Of a stretch of 64,000 nucleotides of DNA, positions 12,101-21,740 are shown piece after piece (position 1 is the first letter of the stretch; the number at the start of each line of letters is the position of its first letter). This DNA is from Nitzschia sp. DOCU1 (lineage: Eukaryota; Bacillariophyta; Bacillariophyceae; Bacillariales; Bacillariaceae), in NCBI GenBank assembly GCA_951394045.1, contig OX595987.1, positions 1,612,001-1,676,000 of the forward strand, in the 5' to 3' direction. The position numbers were made by a program, and so were the translations under genes. The notes below the pieces were generated by a model. That model did not search any database. It had not been told where the DNA came from and saw only the letters and a program-made list of their open reading frames with translations.

Positions 12101-15100
12101 CGACAATACATAGTCCCCTTGGTATTCTACAACAACATTGGATATAATATCTTCGGGGTTGCACAACTTCCTTGACTTTTTTGACGACGATGCTCCAATT
12201 TCGGAATCTTCTAAAGGCGCATCGTCGGTACTTTCGTTGTCGCCATCGTGGCTAGGACTTTGCAGGGGCGAACTCAGTGTTGAATCCGGCTCCTTTACCA
12301 GTTCGCGGTCAACAGTCGACGCCGGAACTGCGTTTCCCAACTCTCGGGCATACACTTCGATCGGAGACGACTTGAGGGGCTGATATGCTTTAATGGAGAA
12401 AAAGTACCCAGTTTTGGCGTAAAACAAGAGCAAATCTGCTGCCTTCTCGAGCTTGAAACGTTTGTTGAAATTTCTCAGCCAGGGATCCAAATCCAAGTCT
12501 GCATCTGGAACTTCCGTATTTGCTCCATTGCCCGTGTCATGATCTGTGGCATCGTCGGCCGGAACATCCATCGAACCATTGACTCGATTTTCGATTGTTG
12601 ATATCATCTCATTCATGATGACCTTCAATGTCAACCGAATCGAGATTTTCTCTGCGCTTCCGTTGGCTCGTGCCTGTTCTTCCTCTCGCTCCTTTCTCCG
12701 AGCAGTCACCCTGAACTTGGATTTTTGTTTCTTGATAAGCGTAGCCATTTGTTGGATACCGTCCAAGAGGTCTTTCCTCAATGCTAAGAGCGCTTCGTTC
12801 AGCCGTTCTCGAGCCTCTGAGGGGCTAATTGGAAACGTGGGGACAACTGTCTCTGTTGTCGCCCAAGGCGTGCCAAACTGTTCCAAGACGGAATGCTTTT
12901 CCACCGTATCTAGGATCGACTGGTGCAACTCCGGACTTACGCAAGGGTCAATTTCGGCGTATTTGAGAAGAGTCCTCACTATTCCGTCCGGGTGGTTCCA
13001 CATCCAAGCGACAACATGCTCATCAGGCATGATTACAATGGGAGAATGAGTGATTTCTCGCAGAGACTCGTCGGAGATAGCTTGAGAAGAGTCGAAATTC
13101 AGTCGCAGCGCTGCCTCTCTATGACGGTCTAGAACACGCCCGACACGACTCAACGTCTGGGTAAGCTGCTGGATTCGCTGTTCCATCGCGCTAACGCCTT
13201 CAGCATCTGCCTCTTGGAAAGAGATCTTTGGCTTCTTCAAGCTCACTTCATCTCCGCTTCGTTTGCCGGAATTACTCTTCCCATTCTTGCCGCTCTTAGG
13301 TCGCCGCTTCTTCTTGTCGTCGTCAAGGCCAACCTTGCCCCCGGCGTTCTTTTCCCAGTCCTCGTGAGCCTTGACTTTCCATTCTTCCTTCGCTTCGGCG
13401 TCCAAAGATTTCCAATGCACCGACGCCAACTTCTGTACTTCGCGTTTAAGTTCGGCTCCGGTAAGGGTTTTCTTATCCTCGTCATCCGAGAGCAGTGAAA
13501 GAAAGTACTCTCTTTGCGTCCGCGCGTAGAAAAAGAAAGTTGGCTCAGGTTTCGACCGTTTGGCCGGCTTTTCAGTTTCATCTGGGGGTTCATCTTCCCC
13601 GCTTTGATCCTCGTCTTCGCCGGAGCTTTCATCGTCGTTTGAATCACCTCCGTCGACTGGAGCTGGTGCACTACCTGTTTCGTCGTAGATGTCATTGCAA
13701 ATCAGGGCGATAGGTAGCGCACGACGCTCATATTCAATATATCGCAATGTATCAGCCACAAAAGTACGCAGCCAAACAGGAACGATGCTCATGGAGTCGA
13801 GCGATGAATCGAGCTTGTCGAGCGCACTGGCATTTCGACGATTGACGCTCACGGCTCCAAAGGCTGCGGTTTGAAAACCATGGCGTTTCAAGATGCGGTC
13901 ATCTTCCTCCGACATGACTTTCTTGGTACAACCCTTAATCAAATTCGCGACGCGTGATGCCACTGGGGAGTTGCGGTTCAGGACTTGTTGGTAACAGTCC
14001 GCCGCTGCAAAGTGAAGGAACGAGCCGCTGCATCGGCTGTGTCCACAGAGGCAAACAGCCGACTGGTATTCGAAGAGAGATTCTGTTACAGCATTGTAGT
14101 CGAAAGTCAATTCATCGCCGATGGACATTTCTCGTATCGTTGTGATGGCCAAACGAAGTTCGCCATTCACAGCTACAACGTGCACCTCACAGGACGGTTG
14201 GCAACTGTGAGAAAGCATCGACCCATAATTCGATTTCCTGGACGCATCAACGAAAAGTAGACCATATCCTCGAGGATCGTGTTGCGGCCTTTCCAGAGCC
14301 ATGTTGAAAAAATCCGGCAGAACAGGTTTGAGACCTTTCTCCTTCTGAATTTTGGCTATCGCGTCAATTTTCTCCCCCCATCGCCACGAGGGGTAAACTT
14401 CACCGCGGTAAAACGTTACCAATCTGTTTGGCTCAAGTTTCTCACACAAAACAATGGAGCCATGACCCTTGGGATGGATTCGAAAGAAGTCCGGGCCCAG
14501 GTTGTCACGTGCACGGCGTAGAAGGTGGGCGATGGCCTTGAGCCACGGAGGGCCAAAAGTAGAAATCTTGTTTAGCAGAGCTTGGCCAAGCAGAGTATTT
14601 TTCCACGCCTCGTATGTCGTCCCCTTATCACCCTCGAGAGAGGTCGCCACGTCGAATGGCAAACCTTCCAACATTCTGCAGGCGTTGGAAAGATCATAGG
14701 CAAGATCGACTGGGCATGCATTGATAGCCGGAAGAAGCCACTTTTCAGTGAACGTTTGGACTGTGTCAGAGTCAAATTCCGTCTCCAAACAAATTGTAAC
14801 ATTCCGGCGGGTGTAGCAATCAATCCCCCATACTTCTTGCACAACGAAATCTGGTCCAGGTTTGGACGTGCTGTTCTGAGACGGATGATTCTCATTGAGA
14901 ACGTCGCCAGTAACCTCTTCCGAGTTGGCACACAAAAGCTCCTTTTGTTGCAAAACGCCCTTTTCCGTCATGACTTTGTCAAGTACCCCAATAAGAAGTG
15001 ACTGCATACAGGCGTTGACCTGCGCTTTGATTGCACCTTCATCAGATGCAAGCGCCATTGCCGCCTTTTGACGTTGACTTTGCTCTCCAGTCGTAACATC

Positions 15101-16797
15101 CAAGACAGATTTCATCCACCCCTCGCTCTGGCCAGTATCGTCGTATTTGTAGGCCAGCCCAATGAATTTGTCTTCCAAACTCGTTTTCAATTCGTACGCA
15201 GCTATTTTCTGGTCAAGCTCCGACAACCCTGCACAAACTACATCACCTTTAAGGCGTTCGTACTTTCGTTCAGGAAATGCTGCGAGAAGAGGAAAATTTC
15301 AAGAAATCAGTTAGAGAAGAAAGGTCACTTAAATAACCACCCCATGATGATTGAAACATACCGTCTCGTTTCCATTTTCCTTGCATGGCAGCTTCCGTAT
15401 TTTTCTTCTGGTCCATGGCAAGAGAAAAGCGGTGGCGGTCATTAGCGGCTGCCATTTCGATAAAATGCCGACGACCATTTTTCTCATAAATATGTTCCAT
15501 CAGATCCTTGATTTTGCTCGCCGCATGAGCCAGCGTTCCCGGTCCTACATCGTCCAAATCTTGGTTTCGCTCAACAGCAGAATCACACATGGCGTGAATA
15601 TCTTTACGGAATAAATCCCAGTCAATGCCCTTGGGGTGGAGCACGGGAATCAACGACCGTTTGGGCCGACGAATAATATTTTTCCGACCAATGGACTTCC
15701 AGTACGGTGTCAAAAGCTCTATCCGTTCCTCATTCTCCAGACGCACCCGGTCTATTATGTAGCGGCCATGTTCCATGCGTTGTCGGATAACAACGAAATT
15801 GAAAGGAGGGGTAGATGGAAAAACTATCGTGTCGTCGTCGTCATCATTTTCATCCTCGCCTTTCTTTTTCTTCTTGGACTTTTTCTGAGAATTATTGCCT
15901 TCCACATATGGCGACTGAGATTGCGATATCGTACCGAAATGTTGCGCCAAAACTGGATCTGATGACGAATCGTTTGAGGGCTGCTGCGCAGCTTTGTCAG
16001 AGGTCTCCGGGTTGGATTTTGTGTAGGTTTCCTGAAACTCAGGAGGAACTGCCGTGCCAAAGAAATTGTAAGCATCCGCCTTTTCCAGTCGTCCAATCGA
16101 TCGTTCAAATTCTCTCCGATGCCGTTCGAACAAATCCATCGCCTGGGTGGCCAGTGCTGTGGACGACACAGCAGTGTCCTCCGCTGGATTGGGCTTTGAC
16201 TTTTTGTTCGAGGAGGCTGGCCCCTTCCCCTTATCACCCGCTGGGCGTTTTTTCACTACCGTCGTCGACTTTGGAGTCGTCACCGTAGCAGCTTTCCCCT
16301 TTTTCCCAGCAGGCGCTTTCTTCTTTCTCCCAGCCTTACTCTTTGCCTTTTTGGCTTCCTCCTCAGCATCATCATAGTGTGAACTCTGCGTCCGTTTCCG
16401 CCTTTGTCGAGAGTCGTCCGTCATACCCTCTTGAGATGCTGTAGTATAAAGTAAGTCTACACGGAACACCCCATGCAGTTTTCCACCAAGGACTAATTCA
16501 AGGTCGTAAACAAAAGGATGAGAATTCTCCAAAGACGGGCTTACTGGCGTTGCTTTGACAACGCGCGCCAAGTCTCCGTGATGGTCCATGAGCTTGCCAG
16601 GTTTACTGTAGGTTTGCACAATAATAATAACACATGCGATGTTAGACGACTTTCTGGCGTTGAATCACGTTTCGTGTTATAACAAATCGTGACGATACTT
16701 ACTTGGAATTGAGCCGGGTTAAATCACCACGCTTGAGCACTCGAGTGACAAGGGGGTCTACCTCATATGTCTTCTCCGAGGGGTCAACTGTCGTCAT
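9187..16797 (-). CDS. ATXR3: ATXR3/SDG2-type SET-domain histone methyltransferase with HMG-like, CW and Tudor-knot modules
   Basis: Likely H3K4 methyltransferase. Exons 16797-16703, 16605-15362, 15279-11359 and 11294-9187 give 2455 aa; Arabidopsis ATXR3 is also over 2300 aa. In order: short N-terminal conserved block; Lys-rich nuclear-localisation region; bromodomain-like helical block (about 297-393); SET core (about 700-870) with YGSMLSHSCQPSCEVHV, DELTFDYN and the post-SET CLCGHSRCSGSF; the ATXR3-specific follow-on (TESLFEYQ, VSEEDDRILKR, RYIEYERRALP); acidic stretch; HMG-box-like segment (about 1029-1093, FFFYARTQREYF...); ATXR3 C-terminal blocks; CW zinc finger (about 1655-1710, WVQCENPDCQKWRKVP, FYCKENVW); Tudor-knot/chromo-barrel-like block (about 1765-1808, SWAVGTVIK, HDEWIDVDS); and an Arg/Asp/Ser-rich tail to residue 2455. 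The SET family call is firm; the bromodomain and HMG calls are inference from pattern. The exon 3 acceptor at 15280 was chosen for its pyrimidine tract; an in-frame alternative lies 51 bases further on. Confidence 0.87.
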
Positions 16798-17716
16798 TCT
16801 GGAAGGGGGAGAGAGCAGGACACTGCCAAAGAAAGCACTTCAATGGATGACGTTTACTTGAATTCCCCGAACAGCCCAAACCACAACCGATGTGATGTTT
16901 TCAGGACCTCCCTTACGCAATATCAGAAGCCACTAAAATGAGCAGCCTTTCCCAGAATCGACATGAAAGGAAACTTTAATGGAGTTCTGTCGTAAGATGA
17001 TTTAGGAAGTCAATGGCAATGCGCGGGTAATAGTGTTAGACTGGATGCCTTTCGAGAGAACGAGGACCAATGCAATGCAATCAGAGAAGTGTTTGGTTAA
17101 CCATCCGTGTCTTCCCCGCACGCATCGTGCGGAAGTGCTCCTCGTGTGACGGGTTGTGTCGGCTTTGCCGTATCTGCTCGTCGTTTTGGCCGGCGCTTCG
17201 AGCGACACTGTTCAGCGCTTCAATTCGCGCCCATATCCATGGACCCAGCTTCTACGCCAAATTGCGTTCATTTCAGTAGATAAGTCGCTCGCCCACCTCC
17301 GTGCCGCTGACTTTGGAAGCAGTCCGGCGACATTGGGTCGGAGGGAGATCGGCTGGCGCGAACGTCCACTCGCGCGCCATTTTTCATTGATGCCAATCCG
17401 TGTGGCGTACGGACGCTTTCTGACCAACTCGACTTTTTAATTTTGTAGAGGCCACAACGATCTGAGTGTCAATGCAGCAATAATGCAAAGCAGAACAAGG
17501 AAGAAGTCACTACAATCTTAGCAAAAGCAAGATCCTCGGCTATCTCAAGAGGGGTGGTATCATGTCGACCGTTTGCCTTTTTTCGTGTGGAGACGGCGAT
17601 ATGTAGATTTGGCAGGCACTGCTTAGAATTGAACTCAGAGGCGTCTGCCAAAACCCAGTATGACTGGTGTCTTCCGCCAGCCGCTGCTACAATATTACTA
17701 ATTCATCAGATGCATG
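16798..17716. other. Intergenic region upstream of the SET-domain gene
   Basis: About 920 bases. Close to the SET start there is a TGACGT word at 16848-16853, half of a cAMP-response-type element. The part from 17070 to 17430 is GC-rich and open in several frames on both strands (up to 94 codons) but gives no recognisable protein. The remainder is the 3' flank of the GFA-domain gene. Confidence 0.45.
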
Positions 17717-18271
17717 TTATACGCCCGTTACGTCTTTCCTTTCTTCAATAATCTCGCCCTCGTTGGTGATTAAAATTCCTGCGCTCACAAACGTTTGGTA
17801 CTTTGGAAGGGAGTCGTAGTAATTCATAAGCCTGTTTTCATAATTGCAATGATATTTGGGTTGCAGATGAAGTGGCAATAGGCTCGAAGGAATCTGTCTC
17901 TTTGTCGTAGAGGAGTCATCATCATTGGCGGTGGCAGGAGTTTCGATCTGGAACGTGGTTGGAAATGTAGCGTAAAATGACATGCCCTTTGGGCGCTGGT
18001 ACAGGCCGACACCGCACTGCGAGCAAATAGCATGGGTCATGGTGCCCATTCCTGGAACAATCTTGACATTTGTTTCCCCTTGTACAAACGTGAAATCACC
18101 CTTGATCCCGATTAGGTGCACTGGTGTCATCCCCCTGGCACGACCACATGCACGGCAATGACAAAGCTCGTTGAAAATGATTTCGCCGTCAACCATAAAC
18201 TTGACAGCTCCACATAGACAACTTCCTCCCTGGTGTAGAGTCGATCGTTCCTTACTGTCAGATTGTGCCAT
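17717..18271 (-). CDS. GFA (glutathione-dependent formaldehyde-activating)-fold protein
   Basis: A 184-aa single-exon protein of the GFA/CENP-V zinc-binding fold. Visible zinc-ligand motifs are GSCLCGAVKF near the N-terminus, CHCRACGRARG, and CSQCGVGLYQRPKG. The family includes S-(hydroxymethyl)glutathione synthases but most members have no proven reaction, so the substrate is unknown. The start at 18271 is chosen because it gives a compact N-terminus directly before the domain; an upstream in-frame ATG at 18478 would add 69 residues of Arg/Met-rich sequence running into the promoter of the divergent NDUFAF6 gene, so it is less likely. Confidence 0.82.
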   Translation of the reverse strand: MAQSDSKERSTLHQGGSCLCGAVKFMVDGEIIFNELCHCRACGRARGMTPVHLIGIKGDFTFVQGETNVKIVPGMGTMTHAICSQCGVGLYQRPKGMSFYATFPTTFQIETPATANDDDSSTTKRQIPSSLLPLHLQPKYHCNYENRLMNYYDSLPKYQTFVSAGILITNEGEIIEERKDVTGV

Positions 18272-18620
18272 TGTGATGGGATCTGTAGGAAGACTGTTGT
18301 TCTCAAGGATTTGTTTTGTTCTCTCCCATCGGCCGCGATGGATGCGACGCGAAAGATCGCATCTTTTTCGTCGCAGAGGATGCGTCACCGAGGACGCCCG
18401 GCGCGTGGTGCTCTGCCGCGCGACTTCCAACATCATCATCATCAACCACCAAGCGCCAAGGTTTGCCGATACGTCCATTTCTTTGCCTTTGTCCTTGTCT
18501 TGTTGCCTTCATCTCGCGGCAGCAGGAACACAACGACGATCGTCTCATCAGGCATCTCGAAGTTATAACAACGGCATCCTTGCATCGCTCTCGACGACGA
18601 CAACAACAACAACAAAAATC
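18272..18620. promoter_or_regulatory. Shared promoter region of the GFA and NDUFAF6 genes
   Basis: 350 bases separate two divergent start codons, so the promoters must lie here or within the 5' leaders. The segment is open in several frames but no protein is recognisable. Just before the NDUFAF6 ATG is a short CAA repeat. Confidence 0.5.
18601..18615 (+). repeat. CAA trinucleotide repeat in a 5' leader
   Basis: Five CAA units directly before AAATC and the start codon at 18621. Unstructured CAA-rich leaders are known to favour ribosome scanning in plants; a similar effect here is inference. Confidence 0.6.
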
Positions 18621-19793
18621 ATGGCGCTGACATGCTCGATCCGACAAATTCAAAGGATTCGACCATTTTCCTCCCAACAACACGCCACATTCCGATGCAT
18701 GTCGTCCAATTTGGCAAGGGGCGCTAAGCTACGCAAGCAAGACTTTGAATATTGCGTGGATCTTGTCCAAAACCGCGATCGAGAGGGCTACCTCTGCGGG
18801 CTCCTCATGCCGTACGAGGCTCGGAGTTCGTACTTTGCGGTCCGAGCGTTGAATGTGGAGCTGGCTTCTATCAAGGATGGCAGCGTGAGCCGTCAAGTGG
18901 GCGGTGCGCAATTTGAGGAGTCTGGCGCGAGCATGGCCTTGAAAATACGAGTACAGTGGTGGCGGGATGCCATGAATCAAATCTACGGAGGCGACGATGA
19001 CAATAGTTCCAGTAAAATACTCTCTGTGGATACTTCTGACGCAGGAGGAATCTTGGCCGGTATGGCGAATTCCTGTTGGAACAATCCTGTAGTCAGAGTT
19101 CTTGACCACGCTGTCCACAAAAGCAACTTGACAAGAAGATTTCTAGAAAGGCTACTCGAGGCTCGTGAGGAAGACTTGAATGTCAAACAGCTTGAGACTA
19201 TGGATGAAGCCATTGCCTATGCTGAAAGCACATTTTCCAGCTTGCTGTATCTTTCATTGGAAACCACAAATGTAAGTGCCTTGAAGCCGTACATTGAGAA
19301 AGAGGTGAAAAGTTAGTCTGTGGTCTAATTCTCTGGAGCTCATGTAAAGGTTCGAGATGACGCCGCCGATACCGTAGCATATCATGCCGGCATTGGATTA
19401 GGTCTCGCCACTGCGCTTCGAGGAGCCAGAGTCCGTCTCGCACGAGGCGAATGTGCCATTCCCAAGGAATTGATCCCTCCTAAATTTCCATATCACAAAT
19501 TCAATACTCAGGACCCAAAGGGAGAACTCGTGGAGGAAGAACATCTCTTACTGAATGAAGCAGTCCGCGAGATGGTTCTAGTCGCATCATCGCACCTCGT
19601 AGAAGCGAGGGAACGTCAAAGTGACGTTCCACGACATGCTAGACCTTGCTTTCTACCGGTTGTTCCTGCCCTTCACTTTCTGTCCAAACTTGAAAAGGCT
19701 GACTATGATATCTTTGATGATAGTCTTTTGGAGCCTGATCAGCTACGAGTCCTGCTGCTGCTCGGCCGCACTTGGCTAACGGGCGTATTCTAG
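18621..19793 (+). CDS. NDUFAF6: NDUFAF6-like complex I assembly factor (squalene/phytoene synthase fold)
   Basis: Mitochondrial assembly factor of respiratory complex I; the family has a squalene/phytoene synthase fold but assembles the ND1 region rather than making terpenes. Exons 18621-19271 and 19350-19793 (364 aa, human protein 333 aa). The first 50 residues are Arg/Ser/Gln-rich without acidic residues, as in a mitochondrial presequence. The domain starts at FEYCVDLVQNRDREGYLCGLLMP and includes RALNVELASI, RVQWWRDAMNQIYGG and, after the intron, DTVAYHAGIGLGLATALRG. The Asp-rich motifs of true prenyl synthases are not evident. Divergent from the GFA gene and convergent with the oxygenase gene. 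Confidence 0.85.
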
Positions 19794-19981
19794 CGTGACA
19801 AGGTACTCTAGATGAGTGGCCGGTAGATCGAAAGGGCCGATTGGATGAACTGGATTGTCGTTCGGACAGAGCCAAGGGCGAATCAGGGGGGTTCTAAAAA
19901 CTTTAGAGATCAGGTCGTTTTGACGATTAACCAGTGCTTCAATACGCCTGTACGGGGACTTTGCACCAGTCCACCAATTGA

Positions 19982-21013
19982 CTATCGAAACCAACAATCA
20001 ATCCCATCGTCTTCAAGTGTCAACCAAAGAGAGCAGGCATACCGAGTTGCCAGAGTTGGAAGGACGGCATGCCACTGTGACCACGAAGAGAACACCACCA
20101 GTCTACCGGCTAATGGGGCGAAGTCCTTGTAGCCCTCACTGTCAAAAGTTCCCATTGTTGCTGTCGAATCGTGGAGGCGAAGAGACCCCCCGTCGCCTTC
20201 TTGCCATTCTGAATTCAAGTACACAATGCAGGTGAGGTATCGCTTTCGCACATACTTCGATCGTATCCAGCCAACCAGTCCTAGTGATTGCAGTCCCTCC
20301 GCAGCAGCTGAATCCAAGTGCGACGTGAAGTAATCATCAGTGTCGTCGCTGTTTTGCGCCTTCTCAAAGATTGTGACTTGCATACCGGTTGGAACTTGCA
20401 GTTTGTCGCCAGAGTACCTAAGACATTTCGGCTCTTCGTCGAATCCAACAAAATCAGAATCGGCCAGCGCTCGTGCAAAATGGCCTAGCTCAATCTGCAC
20501 GTTGTGCAGTCCGACCCCAGCGTCCTCACTACTCTGCCCAACGACAACGGGATCACGGGTAATACGAGACCAAGGGTTTTCAGTCTCTACAACGGGCGTT
20601 GGTGCTAATTGATTCATGAATACCCGGTCTGTTCGTACGGGCTTCCCAGAGGTTTCATCGTATCCGTTGGAGTTTATTCCGAAACGTTGCTGGGCATCCA
20701 GCCTACGTATTGTGTCCTGGGCCTCTTGCACTTGCTTTTTCGACAGAAACTCGTCGATGACCAAGTACCCTTGTTTCTCCAAGAGTCGGCATTGCCCCAA
20801 GCTCAATTTAGGATAAGCCAGTCGCTGGTTGTTATCGCCTACTTTCTCGTATCGCTTCATTCCTTCACCAAAGGAGTGGGCGGGAACTGCTCCTCGAAGC
20901 GGCGCCCTGCCTTGCTCGCTTGCATCATGAATATATACTGCGAATCCGCTCGCCACCAGTCCAGCCATAGCTCTGTCTAACGTAACAGCATTTTGAAGCC
21001 TATGAAGTAACAT
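19982..21013 (-). CDS. 2-oxoglutarate/Fe(II) oxygenase, prolyl-4-hydroxylase type
   Basis: A 343-aa single-exon protein of the P4H/EGLN-like dioxygenase superfamily, which hydroxylates prolyl or other residues with O2 and 2-oxoglutarate. The iron triad is visible as HLD (His about 233, in YFTSHLDS) and a distal His at 315 (SQWHAVLP), followed by Arg about 326 (RYACSLWL), the usual 2-oxoglutarate contact. Between them lies CIVYLNSEWQEGDGGSLRLH, the family's core strand motif. The N-terminus has GYLVIDEFLSKKQVQEA, the common entry helix. A weak hydrophobic stretch (residues 12-28) may be a membrane anchor or organelle signal. The substrate is unknown. Confidence 0.82.
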   Translation of the reverse strand: MLLHRLQNAVTLDRAMAGLVASGFAVYIHDASEQGRAPLRGAVPAHSFGEGMKRYEKVGDNNQRLAYPKLSLGQCRLLEKQGYLVIDEFLSKKQVQEAQDTIRRLDAQQRFGINSNGYDETSGKPVRTDRVFMNQLAPTPVVETENPWSRITRDPVVVGQSSEDAGVGLHNVQIELGHFARALADSDFVGFDEEPKCLRYSGDKLQVPTGMQVTIFEKAQNSDDTDDYFTSHLDSAAAEGLQSLGLVGWIRSKYVRKRYLTCIVYLNSEWQEGDGGSLRLHDSTATMGTFDSEGYKDFAPLAGRLVVFSSWSQWHAVLPTLATRYACSLWLTLEDDGIDCWFR

Positions 21014-21740
21014 CCGTTGCTTCGTGACGATGCCTCAGTAGAATCGGCACTTGGAGAAAAACTGGCCCCCACAGGTCTTTGACTTTAAACTCCAATTCAC
21101 AAGGATTGTTTGGGCGTCTTGATCTTTCGCTCTCTGCGTGCCATGAAGATGAATCGTACGCATGTGGTGGTGGATGGGCTCCCTTTCCGATGTTGTCTCG
21201 GACTTCACAAACGTGGTGGAAAAATAGAATTGCAGAAAGATAGACCATTTTCTCTGTCCAGCTGTTCGGTCGCCCACCATCTGTTCCAATGAAAAAGGTA
21301 GGGTCTGGCCATGCGCACGCGGATGGCCGACAGGCTCGTTTTCGGACTATCGCACGTCTGAAGCGACAGCTTCTACATAACGAACCGACACACGTGACGC
21401 TATCAAACTTTCAAAATGACCATGACTTCATGGACTACAAATGAAATGCCCCGACGCGGCCCCGACGCATTATGATCGTGACGCCCATTTTTTGTGGTGC
21501 CAATTTCATTCCACCTTCCACCACACAAAAATTAAGCCTACACCGGTATTAGTGCTTTGAGTGTCCGAGACAGTCGCCGAGACCATAGCGTTTGTTGCGA
21601 TTCAAGTTGTCTTCGAGCATAGTGGAAACCTTTAGACGTAAAACAGAGGCACCAGCTTTCCTTGACAGTCACGAGATTGCGTTAGAAACCCGCCCTCTCT
21701 GAAGTCATTAGAGCCAAATGGCTTAAAAGCCTCTCGCAAC
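21014..21740. other. Divergent intergenic region between the oxygenase and F-box genes
   Basis: About 730 bases between divergent starts. No supported gene. It contains CACGTGAC at about 21392 (a G-box/E-box-like word) and an AT-richer stretch before the F-box gene. Promoter function is inferred from position only. Confidence 0.45.

Noticed and set aside
17156..17440. Plus-strand open frame of 94 codons
   Set aside because: GC-rich, open in several frames, no recognisable motif or splice context; kept only as a low-interest observation.
18272..18478. N-terminal extension of the GFA protein to 253 aa
   Set aside because: The added 69 residues are Met/Arg-rich, not domain-like, and would run into the NDUFAF6 promoter; the ATG at 18271 gives a normal start.
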